This document shows positions 1-6,339 of a stretch of 7,305 nt of DNA, in pieces. Made by a program: the position numbers and the translations under genes. The notes under the pieces are model-generated. The model searched no databases. It was not told the origin of the DNA and saw only the letters and a program-made list of their open reading frames with translations. This stretch comes from CAYFSC01 sp964345695 (lineage in GTDB: Bacteria > Bacteroidota > Rhodothermia > Rhodothermales > Salinibacteraceae). The DNA is taken from the NCBI GenBank assembly GCA_964345695.1, contig CAYFSC010000153.1, forward strand, positions 1 through 7,305, given 5' to 3'. How positions within the stretch are numbered: the first letter of the stretch is position 1; each line of letters begins with the position of its first letter.

Positions 1-649
1 GGAGACGCCCAAGCAATCGATTCCGACAATCGTGGGCCGCCCGTTTTCCGCGGGCGAGGTCATGCTGGCCGTCGGCAAATTCCATAAGGCCACCGAGCGG
101 GACTGGACGGACGCCACACTCCACATTTACCTCCACTATACCCGGGCAGAGGATCGAATCGTCGATCCGTGGGCCGCGCAACCCTTTTATCTGGACGTCA
201 TGAGCCCCACGGGGCAGGACAACGAGCGCGGCCGATTCCAGAAAGACTTCGCGGTCCCCCCCGGCCGGACCGTCAAGACCTGGGAGGGCTCGCCCGGAGC
301 CGACGGGAGCATTGTGGGACTCGGCGGCCACCTGCACGACTACGGGCACACGCTCCGCCTGGAAGATGCAACCACCGGCGAGGTGCTGTGGGAGGTCCAC
401 CCGGCGACGGACGAAGACGGGCACGTCACCTCCATGCCGAGCGAGACGTTCCTCTGGAGCGGAGGGATCGACGTCTACAAGGACCACCGCTACCGTATGA
501 CGGCCGTCTACGAGAACCCACTCGACGACTCTTCACCGCACCGAGGCATGGGTGCCATGGGCGGCCTCTTCATTCCCTCGTCCCCGTGGCCGACCCCCGA
601 CCCGAGCCACCCGACCTACAGCGAGGAACTCGCCTCGTTCATGAAGTAG
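1..649 (+). CDS. PHM/DBM-like copper type II monooxygenase-fold protein, C-terminal part (5' truncated)
   Basis: The reading frame is open from base 2 to the TAG at 647-649 with no upstream stop, so the gene begins outside the window. The GTG at 32 is simply the first possible start and is probably internal. The visible 215 or so residues look like the second beta-sandwich domain of the peptidylglycine / dopamine-beta monooxygenase fold. A GGHLHDYG segment supplies an HxH pair (codons 329-337). About 70 residues later a VYENP segment is followed by GMGAMGGLF, with Met codons at 548 and 557. In PHM the catalytic CuM site is built from an HxH pair plus one Met in this order and at similar spacing. 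The N-terminal half, which would hold the other copper site, is not visible, so catalysis is not shown; a non-enzymatic copper-binding or structural role is possible. No membrane segment is present in the visible part. Its stop touches the stop of the convergent glutamate dehydrogenase gene. The coding call is firm and the family call is moderate. Confidence 0.7.
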   Translation, partial: ETPKQSIPTIVGRPFSAGEVMLAVGKFHKATERDWTDATLHIYLHYTRAEDRIVDPWAAQPFYLDVMSPTGQDNERGRFQKDFAVPPGRTVKTWEGSPGADGSIVGLGGHLHDYGHTLRLEDATTGEVLWEVHPATDEDGHVTSMPSETFLWSGGIDVYKDHRYRMTAVYENPLDDSSPHRGMGAMGGLFIPSSPWPTPDPSHPTYSEELASFMK

Positions 650-2128
650 TCACGGGAAGATGCCCATGTGCTCGTAGGACGTGGCGATCTTGTTGATGGC
701 ACTGACGAACGCGGCGGTGCGCATGTCGATGCCTTTCTCCTCGCGGATGCTGCGAATCTCGTCGTAGGCAAACGCCATGGTGTCTTCCAGGCCGGAGTTC
801 ACGAGGTCCGACTCGCTGGCGCCGAAGCCGACGCGCTCCACGAGGCGCTCCATCAGGGTCTCGTCGAAGTTTTCCTGCGTCAGTTCGTCGACGGCGCGGA
901 GGATGCGTTCCGCGTTCCGCTCCTCGAAGCGGCGGCTCATGCGTCCGTGGCGCACGTGCGACAGGTTGCGTAGCCACTCGAAGTAGGAGACCGTGACGCC
1001 GCCCGCATTCAGGTAGACGTCGGGGATGAGCAGCGCGCCCTTCGTGCGCAGCATCTCGTCGGCCCGCGCGGTGACGGGACCGTTGGCGGCCTCGGCGATG
1101 ATCTTGGCTTGGATGTTGGGAGCATTCTCGGCGGTAATCACACCTTCCAGCGCCGCGGGAATGAGAATGTCGCACGGAAGCTCCAGCGCCTTCGACGACG
1201 GCTCGATGTTGTCGGCACCGGGGAAGTCGAGGATGGAACCGTTGGCCTCCCGGTGCGACACGACGTCCTCCAGCACCAGGCCGTCCGGGTCGTAGATCGC
1301 CCCCTCGATCTCCGCAATCCCCACGATGGTGGCGCCGCCCTCATTCTGGAGAATGCGTGCGGCGTGGTAGCCCACGTTGCCGAGGCCCTGCACGACGACC
1401 GACTTGCCCTCCATCCCAGTGGCAAGACCGAGGGCATCCATGTCGGAGGCGAAGCTGCACGCCTCGCGGATGCCGTAATACACGCCGCGTCCTGTCGCTT
1501 CGCTGCGGCCGCGCACGCCGCCCTGGCCGACGGGCTTGCCCGTCACGCACGCAAGGCCGTTGAGGTCGTCATCGGCCGTCTGGTTGTACGTATCCATGAT
1601 CCAGGCCATCTCCTGCGCGCCCGTGCCGTAGTCGGGCGCAGGCACGTCGGTGCCGGCCCCGATGAAGTTTTTGCGCACCATCTCAAACGTGTAGCGCCGC
1701 GTGATGCGCTCCAGTTCGGCCTTCGAATACTCGCGCGCGTCGATGCACACGCCGCCTTTGGCGCCGCCGAACGGCACGTCGACGATGGCGCATTTGAAGC
1801 TCATGAGGGCGGCGAGGGCCATCACCTCGTCGACGTTCACGTTGGGGGCGAAGCGGATGCCGCCCTTCGTCGGCCTCTTGTGGTGGGAGTGCTCGGCCCG
1901 GTAGGCATGCACGACCTGGATGGTGCCGTCGTCCCGCTTGAGGGGAAACGCGAAGCGGATGACATTGTCACAGGCCTGGATCTGCTGGAGGACCCCCTGC
2001 GGATGGTCGGTGCACGCGGCCGCAACATTAAACATGCGGTTGACCTGCTCCAGAAACCCGTGGGGCGACTCGGTCTCGGTGGGGGACGATTGGGCCTCGG
2101 GCGGGGTCGATACCGTGGTCGGTTCCAT
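650..2128 (-). CDS. gdhA: Glutamate dehydrogenase (Glu/Leu/Phe/Val dehydrogenase family)
   Basis: This cytoplasmic enzyme catalyses the reversible reductive amination of 2-oxoglutarate to L-glutamate, linking ammonium assimilation or release to the TCA cycle. The 492-residue protein starts with about 20 Ser/Thr/Pro/Glu-rich residues. The dimerisation/substrate domain follows: PTKGGIRF at 86-93, FKCA at 111-114, the active-site VPFGGAKGG at 118-126 with catalytic Lys124, and DVPAPD at 161-166 supplying the catalytic Asp. The Rossmann domain has QGLGNVG with G248/G250/G253. The next strand ends in an acidic residue (Glu273), which usually favours NAD over NADP, but that is inference. EAANGP (346-351) and the NAGG segment near 374 are also family hallmarks. 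I chose the ATG at 2126-2128; the frame extends to a TTG at 2191, but that extra N-terminus is not family-like. No Shine-Dalgarno is visible. The symbol is generic: which paralogue this is (gdhA, gdhB or rocG type) cannot be told from sequence alone. Confidence 0.95.
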   Translation of the reverse strand: MEPTTVSTPPEAQSSPTETESPHGFLEQVNRMFNVAAACTDHPQGVLQQIQACDNVIRFAFPLKRDDGTIQVVHAYRAEHSHHKRPTKGGIRFAPNVNVDEVMALAALMSFKCAIVDVPFGGAKGGVCIDAREYSKAELERITRRYTFEMVRKNFIGAGTDVPAPDYGTGAQEMAWIMDTYNQTADDDLNGLACVTGKPVGQGGVRGRSEATGRGVYYGIREACSFASDMDALGLATGMEGKSVVVQGLGNVGYHAARILQNEGGATIVGIAEIEGAIYDPDGLVLEDVVSHREANGSILDFPGADNIEPSSKALELPCDILIPAALEGVITAENAPNIQAKIIAEAANGPVTARADEMLRTKGALLIPDVYLNAGGVTVSYFEWLRNLSHVRHGRMSRRFEERNAERILRAVDELTQENFDETLMERLVERVGFGASESDLVNSGLEDTMAFAYDEIRSIREEKGIDMRTAAFVSAINKIATSYEHMGIFP

Positions 2129-2180
2129 GGTCGAAGGAGCGAGATTGATCGAAAGAAGCGGAAGAGAGCATATACACCAC

Positions 2181-2199
2181 GGCGGGCCCAACGCCCGCC
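2181..2199. repeat. Perfect 7-bp inverted repeat (GGCGGGC / GCCCGCC, 5-base loop)
   Basis: The arms at 2181-2187 and 2193-2199 are exact reverse complements around the loop CCAAC. The repeat sits about 55 bases upstream of the dehydrogenase ATG, just upstream of the AT-rich -10-like stretch on the minus strand. That position would suit a repressor or activator site, or a hairpin. There is no U-tract on either strand, so it is not an intrinsic terminator. Short inverted repeats also arise by chance in GC-rich DNA. Confidence 0.4.
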
Positions 2200-2415
2200 A
2201 TGCAATTCATGAAAGCGAGCGAATCCACAAACTGCAAGCGCTTCCAGGTCGCTTCACGGAGACGGCGGGCGGCGTCCGTGCGGGCTGTAGGGGCCGGTCC
2301 GAAACATCGCGGCGTCCGGCTGCTTCATGAGAGTCGTCCCGGCCCCAATGAATGCACGAAGGCCGCCGCGATCGGACGCGTACACCGTCGGTCGCTCTGT
2401 TGCCCGGGGCCCAGA

Positions 2416-2431
2416 CGGCCGCACTCGGCCG
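2416..2431. repeat. Perfect 6-bp inverted repeat (CGGCCG, 4-base loop)
   Basis: Two copies of the self-complementary hexamer CGGCCG flank the loop CACT, about 80 bases upstream of the antiporter start. It could form a small stable hairpin in the antiporter leader RNA or act as a dyad operator. Because CGGCCG is itself palindromic, the same sites also read as a direct repeat spaced ten bases apart, about one helical turn. No function is established. Confidence 0.3.
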
Positions 2432-2511
2432 ACGGTGGAGGAAATGCCGAACGGCCACGTTGCCCCTCTCCCCGACGATCCCTCGCTGCTTCTTTACAGC
2501 CCCGGAATCTT

Positions 2512-4500
2512 GTGCCCAGTTCCATCCTGATCGACATTGCGACGGTTATCGTTCTCGGCATCGGGGCGCAGTGGCTGGCGTGGCGGTTTCGGCTGCCCTC
2601 CATTCTCCTCCTCCTAGTGGCCGGATTTGTGGCGGGACCCGTGCTGGGCATTCTCAGCCCAGAGGCGCTGCAGGGCGACTGGGTGTTTGCGTTCGTCTCG
2701 GTGTCCATCGGCATTATTCTCTTCGAGGGAGGGCTGAGCCTTCGCCTGAGTGAACTGCGAGAGGTGGGCACGGCCGTGCGAAATCTCATCTCGGTGGGCG
2801 TACTCGTGACCTGGGCGCTGACGGGCGCGGCCGCGTACTTCATCGTCGGCTTCAACGTCAGCCTGTCGGTGCTCATCGGTGCGATTCTCACCGTGACGGG
2901 CCCCACCGTGGTGGTTCCCCTGCTCCGCCACATCCGGCCCAAAGGACGTGTGGGCACCATCGCCAAGTGGGAGGGCATCACGATCGACCCGGTCGGGGCC
3001 ATTCTCGCGGTGCTGGTGCTGGAAGCCCTCGTGCTGCTGCACGCACCGGCCTCGGCGGCCGGGCAGGGGGCTGGGATTGCCCATACCATTCAGGAAGTAG
3101 GACGCGGCCTGATGCTGGAGGTCGTGGTGGCGCTGGGCGTGAGCGTGGCCGGGTTTGCCATTCTGCTCGTCACGCTGAACCAGCGCCTCGTGCCCGACTT
3201 CCTGCGCAATCCGGTGACGTTGATGATCGTCGTCGGAGCGTTTGTGCTCTCCAATCAGCTGCAGCACGAGTCGGGCCTGCTTACGACGACGCTCATGGGC
3301 ATCGCGATGGCAAACCAGCCGTATGTGTCGGTGAAGCGCATCGTGGAGTTCAAAGAGAACCTGCAGGTGCTGCTCATCGGCTCGCTGTTTGTCGTGCTGA
3401 GCGCGCGCCTGGAGCTCAGTGCCCTGCAGTACGTCAACCAGGAAACGCTCCTGTTCCTGGCGGTTCTCATCGTTGTGGTGCGACCGGTGTCCGTCCTCAT
3501 CTCGGCACTGGGCACAAAGATGGAGTGGAAAGAGCAGCTCTTCATGAGTTGGCTCGCTCCGCGCGGCATTGTCGCGGCGGCCGTGGCGTCGCTCTTCGCC
3601 TTCCAGTTGCGCGACACCTTCCCGGAGGAGATCGGTGCGCTCGTCCCCGTCGTGTTCCTCGTTATCGTCGGTACGGTGGCCACGTACGGGCTGACGGCGG
3701 GTCCGCTGGCGCGCTGGCTGGGGCTCGCCGATCCGAACCCGGAAGGCCTGCTCTTCGTGGGCGCCGAGCGATGGGTGCGCATCATTGCTCGTTTCGTGCA
3801 CGATCTAGGATACGACGTGCACCTGATCGACTCGAACCCGGACCACGTAAAGTCGGCGCGCGAGGAGGGGTTGCAGGCCCAGCCCGCGAATGTGCTGTCG
3901 GAGTCGGTGCTCGACGAGGTGAACCTCAGCGGCATCGGGCGGCTGCTCATTACCATTCCGAACGACGAGGTGGGATCGCTGGCGGCCCTGCACTTCTCCG
4001 AAATCTTCGACACGACCGACATCTACCAGTTGGCCGCACACCCTGACAGTCGCCAGGTCGGCGAAGGCGAAATGCCGAAGCACCTGCGCGGGCGTCCGCT
4101 GTTCGGCGAGTACACCAGCTACGAGACGCTCGAAGCGCACCTCCGCACGAGCGACGATCTGCATCTCCTGCGCGTGGCGGAAGACCTGCCGCACAAAGAC
4201 ACGCAGGAATACTACACCCGTGCGGAGCTTCAAGAGCACATGCCCGAGGGGATCGAGGTGATTCCCCTCTTTATCCGGCGCAACGGGAGTCTTGAGGTCG
4301 TCTCCGAAGACGCCAAGTTCCTGCTCCGGCCCGACGACGAGCTCGTCGCACTGCTCGAAGGAAAGGCCGAGACGCCGTCCGTGTCCCCGCCCGAGGACGT
4401 GTTTGAAGCGGTGCCGCCCTCGGAGGTCGAGCACGAAGGGGAGCCGTCGGACGACGGGATCCGCGCGCAGTTGCCTCGGAACCCGTTCGCGGCGAACTAA
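2512..4500 (+). CDS. CPA1-type Na+(K+)/H+ antiporter with C-terminal TrkA/RCK-like domain
   Basis: This inner-membrane secondary transporter exchanges Na+ or K+ for protons, with a cytoplasmic regulatory tail. Translated from GTG 2512 it has 662 residues. Residues 1 to about 400 form roughly 11-12 hydrophobic segments; segment 1 begins within the first ten residues, which supports this start. Family landmarks are GFVAGP in segment 2, LFEGGL at 70-75, TGPTVVVP at 129-136, EGITIDP at 154-160 with the transport Asp159, and WLAPRG at 347-352 with Arg351. Residues about 412-530 resemble a TrkA_N/RCK fold. The first strand and glycine turn read LLFVGAERW instead of the usual GxGxxG, while the acid closing the second strand is kept (Asp440 in HLIDSNP). 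Residues near 590-625 resemble a TrkA_C strand-helix unit. The last 35 residues are acidic and probably disordered. The frame is open back to 2200, but that extension is Arg-rich. No Shine-Dalgarno is seen. Ion choice cannot be read from sequence. Confidence 0.9.
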   Translation: MPSSILIDIATVIVLGIGAQWLAWRFRLPSILLLLVAGFVAGPVLGILSPEALQGDWVFAFVSVSIGIILFEGGLSLRLSELREVGTAVRNLISVGVLVTWALTGAAAYFIVGFNVSLSVLIGAILTVTGPTVVVPLLRHIRPKGRVGTIAKWEGITIDPVGAILAVLVLEALVLLHAPASAAGQGAGIAHTIQEVGRGLMLEVVVALGVSVAGFAILLVTLNQRLVPDFLRNPVTLMIVVGAFVLSNQLQHESGLLTTTLMGIAMANQPYVSVKRIVEFKENLQVLLIGSLFVVLSARLELSALQYVNQETLLFLAVLIVVVRPVSVLISALGTKMEWKEQLFMSWLAPRGIVAAAVASLFAFQLRDTFPEEIGALVPVVFLVIVGTVATYGLTAGPLARWLGLADPNPEGLLFVGAERWVRIIARFVHDLGYDVHLIDSNPDHVKSAREEGLQAQPANVLSESVLDEVNLSGIGRLLITIPNDEVGSLAALHFSEIFDTTDIYQLAAHPDSRQVGEGEMPKHLRGRPLFGEYTSYETLEAHLRTSDDLHLLRVAEDLPHKDTQEYYTRAELQEHMPEGIEVIPLFIRRNGSLEVVSEDAKFLLRPDDELVALLEGKAETPSVSPPEDVFEAVPPSEVEHEGEPSDDGIRAQLPRNPFAAN

Positions 4501-4533
4501 CGCCAACCGGGAGCGGCAGTGCGACCGATCTCG

Positions 4534-5256
4534 TCACGCGCGGGCATCGGACGTGCGACGTTTCTCCTCGATGCCGCAGCTTAGCTGCTCGCAGAGCGCG
4601 GCGATTTGTTCTTGAGGGCCGTAAACGATCATGTGTCCGCCCGCAGGAACGCAGTCGCCGGCGCCGGGCGCGTAGTCGACGTCTCCGCCCGGGTGCTCGA
4701 TGGCCAGCACGATGAGGCCGTCGGCCGGGAGGCCCAGCGAGCGCAGGGTTTCGCCCGCCAGCCACGACTCGGGATCCACCTGGACGCGGCTCACCGTGTA
4801 TCCGCTGCCGAGGTTGAGGAGCGTGTGCATGTCCCGCACCTGAAACCCGGCGACGCGGTTGAGGAACCGCTCGATGCCGCGCATGAGATAGCGATCAACC
4901 GCGTCGCTCCAGGCAGCCCACGCCAGGGCGCCCAGGCCCAGGGCCAGCACCAAGGCCCGCTGCGTGGCCTCGGTGGCGGTGCCCGTCGTCATGAACGACA
5001 CGACGAACGTGGAGATGGCCGTCACCAGCCCGGCATTGCCCAGAAGCATGAGGACAAGTGCGATGCGGCGCCGTACCGGATGCTCGACGATGTACTCGGC
5101 TTCTTCGGTGGTAAACCCGGTGCCGGTCAGCAGCGAGCGAGCCTGAAAGCGGGCCGTTTCCTGCGACAGTCCCGTGAGCATGAACGCGCGGGTGGCGATG
5201 CGCGTGACCAGGATCGACACGGCGACGACCGAGAGCAGAATCAGGAGCGCGACCAT
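4534..5256 (-). CDS. Three-TM membrane protein with RCK_C (TrkA_C) domain
   Basis: This 240-residue inner-membrane protein has unknown precise function. Hydrophobic segments lie at about 2-18, 65-88 and 100-116. The loop between the first two is rich in Arg (Arg at 19, 23, 36, 40 and 62-64) and contains a conserved-looking TGTGFTTEEAE stretch (44-54). By the positive-inside rule this loop and the C-terminus are cytoplasmic. Residues about 155-224 match an RCK_C domain: an LAGETLRSLGLP segment (166-177), LIVLAIEH strand (181-188), GDCVPAGGHMIVYG (200-213), then a final helix. RCK_C domains bind small ligands such as cyclic di-AMP in several K+ transporters, but the ligand here is unknown. There is no NAD-binding RCK_N half and no recognisable pore. 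ATG 5256 is the only usual start before the in-frame stop at 5326-5328. The gene lies 96 bases downstream of yebC on the same strand and converges on the antiporter with a 33-base gap. Confidence 0.85.
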   Translation of the reverse strand: MVALLILLSVVAVSILVTRIATRAFMLTGLSQETARFQARSLLTGTGFTTEEAEYIVEHPVRRRIALVLMLLGNAGLVTAISTFVVSFMTTGTATEATQRALVLALGLGALAWAAWSDAVDRYLMRGIERFLNRVAGFQVRDMHTLLNLGSGYTVSRVQVDPESWLAGETLRSLGLPADGLIVLAIEHPGGDVDYAPGAGDCVPAGGHMIVYGPQEQIAALCEQLSCGIEEKRRTSDARA

Positions 5257-5352
5257 GGGAACAGCGACGGCATCGGGCAGAGCGATAAAGAGCGGAGCCC
5301 GTGCGTCGGCTGCCGCCGTTTGCTGTTACGAGCGAAGGCCACAGCGTCCCGA

Positions 5353-6108
5353 CTATTCGTCGGCGTCGTCAAGAACGAACGCCTCGCCGTCGACCTGCAG
5401 GGTGGTGTACACCGTCTCGACGTCGTCGAGGTCGTCGATCTCCTCGACCAGCTTCTGGACCGTTTGCTGCTGGCTGGCCTCCAGCGAGACGGTGGAGGCC
5501 GGAATGCGCACGAGGTCGCCCTCCGCCGCATCGATCCCGGCGGCCGCAAGCGCCTCCTCGACGTCGGCAAACGCCTCGACCGGGGTGGTCACTACGAACT
5601 GGCCGTTCTCTTGCGTGAGGTCCTCCGCGCCGGCCTCCACGACCGTTTCGAAGAGCGTCATCTCGTCGGTGGCGTCTGCCGGGATGGTGAAGCGGCCCTT
5701 CTGCTCGAACAGGTAGTCGACCGAGCCGTCCTTGCCGAGGTTGCCGTCGTACGTGTTGAACAGGTAGCGCAGATCGGCGACCGTGCGGTTGTTGTTGTCG
5801 GTCATGGCTTCCACGAAGACGGCCACGCCGTGCGGCGCGTAGCCCTCGTACGTCTGCGGCTCGTAGTCCTGGCCGTCGAGCTCGCCGGTGCCACGTTTGA
5901 TGGCGCGCTCAATGGTGTCCTTCGGCATGTTCTCGGCCTCGGCCCGCTCGATGGCCTGCGCGAGCGGAACGTTGCCGTTCGGATCGCCGCCCCCCTGCCG
6001 GGCCGCCGTCGCGATTTCCTGCGACAGCTTGGCCCACTTCTTCGACTTCTTCTTGTCTTCTTTGGCCTTCTGTCGCTTGATCTTCGACCACTTGTTGTGT
6101 CCTGCCAT
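5353..6108 (-). CDS. yebC: YebC/TACO1 family protein
   Basis: This cytoplasmic protein of 251 residues is close to the usual family length of about 240-250. It starts MAGHNKWSKIKRQKAKED, a variant of the family hallmark MAGHSKWxxIKxxK, which fixes the start at ATG 6106-6108. Other conserved blocks are GGGDPNGN (39-46), AEAENMPKDTIERAIKRG (56-73), YEGYAPHGVAVFVE (87-100) and TDNNNRTVADLR (103-114). The C-terminus is very acidic and ends DDADE. The lysine/arginine-rich first 30 residues contrast with the acidic remainder, as usual for the family. YebC proteins were long annotated as DNA-binding transcriptional regulators (PmpR type). More recent work on relatives, including mitochondrial TACO1, ties the family to translation through proline-rich stretches; which role applies here is not visible. 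No Shine-Dalgarno precedes the ATG. It may be co-transcribed with the RCK_C membrane protein 96 bases downstream. Confidence 0.95.
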   Translation of the reverse strand: MAGHNKWSKIKRQKAKEDKKKSKKWAKLSQEIATAARQGGGDPNGNVPLAQAIERAEAENMPKDTIERAIKRGTGELDGQDYEPQTYEGYAPHGVAVFVEAMTDNNNRTVADLRYLFNTYDGNLGKDGSVDYLFEQKGRFTIPADATDEMTLFETVVEAGAEDLTQENGQFVVTTPVEAFADVEEALAAAGIDAAEGDLVRIPASTVSLEASQQQTVQKLVEEIDDLDDVETVYTTLQVDGEAFVLDDADE

Positions 6109-6339
6109 GATGTGCCGTCGTTCGGTCCTAGAAATCGTGCCAATCCATCTCAACGAGCACCGTCGCCGGTTCGATCCCTCGCGGCGGGCCGAGCCATGGG
6201 CCGGCTCCCCAACGCCCCACGAACGCCGGCAGCGCCGGGAGGACGAGCCGTCGGCCGCTGTGGTGCGGAACCGCATGCGCCGCCGCGTGTGAGACACGAA
6301 TAGCCTCTTTCGTCCAGGAACGCGAACCGCCCAACCCCT
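6109..6339. promoter_or_regulatory. Divergent intergenic region between yebC and HAD phosphatase
   Basis: These 231 bases must hold the promoters of yebC (minus) and of the HAD gene (plus). I see no clear -35/-10 pair for either. There are several small dyads: CCGGC-AGC-GCCGG at 6226-6238, TGCGG-AA-CCGCA at 6264-6275 and CGTGT-GAG-ACACG at 6286-6298. The last two lie 41-75 bases before the HAD start. The minus-strand frame of yebC stays open across the whole gap, but its translation is Arg-rich and lies upstream of the hallmark YebC N-terminus, so it is not coding. Confidence 0.4.
6264..6298. repeat. Pair of short inverted repeats upstream of the HAD gene
   Basis: The first dyad is TGCGG-AA-CCGCA at 6264-6275, and the second is CGTGT-GAG-ACACG at 6286-6298. 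Both have perfect 5-base arms. Their centres are about 22 bases apart, roughly two helical turns, and both precede the HAD start at 6340. They could be operator half-sites or small hairpins. Arms of five bases are weak evidence in GC-rich DNA. Confidence 0.25.

Larger units (their letters stand above)
2129..2511. promoter_or_regulatory. Divergent intergenic region between glutamate dehydrogenase and antiporter genes
   Basis: This 383-base gap separates two divergently transcribed genes and must hold both promoters. It contains two perfect GC-rich inverted repeats (2181-2199 and 2416-2431), listed separately, and a 10-base direct repeat GCGGCGTCCG at 2269-2278 and 2309-2318. An AT-rich stretch near 2167-2175 reads TATATGCT on the minus strand, about 40 bases before the dehydrogenase ATG, and is a possible -10 element. 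I found no convincing -35 at the right spacing, nor a Bacteroidota-type TAnnTTTG element. The plus-strand frame is open through the region, but its translation is Arg-rich and unlike the acidic neighbours, so I regard it as non-coding. Confidence 0.5.

Noticed and set aside
2129..2191. TTG start for glutamate dehydrogenase giving 21 extra residues
   Set aside because: The extra residues (Cys/Leu/Ile-rich) are not family-like, TTG is a rare start, and an ATG follows at 2128.
1109..2212. 367-codon open frame on the plus strand, antisense to glutamate dehydrogenase
   Set aside because: Its translation is rich in Arg, His, Gly and Ala with no domain, and it exactly mirrors a gene with clear family motifs. 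High GC at third codon positions keeps the antisense frame free of stops.
2200..2511. 104-codon N-terminal extension of the antiporter frame from the ATG at 2200
   Set aside because: The extension is Arg- and Ser-rich, unlike the acidic proteins here, and the family begins just before the first membrane segment, which fits GTG 2512.
2614..3801. 395-codon minus-strand open frame antisense to the antiporter
   Set aside because: The product is dominated by His, Arg, Glu and Gln without domains, and the opposite strand encodes a clear transporter.
5107..5125. TGTGFT stretch in the RCK_C protein resembling a K+ filter loop of the TrkH/KtrB type
   Set aside because: Only one copy exists, and the Arg-rich loop carrying it is predicted to face the cytoplasm, so it is not placed as a pore loop.
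6168..6178. tRNA T-loop-like string GGTTCGATCCC
   Set aside because: The flanking bases do not form a five-pair T stem, and no anticodon arm, D arm or acceptor stem can be built around it.
4606..6303. 565-codon plus-strand open frame spanning the RCK_C gene, yebC and the gap above yebC
   Set aside because: It is antisense to two well-supported genes, is Arg-rich and has no recognisable motif. It is another GC-driven shadow.
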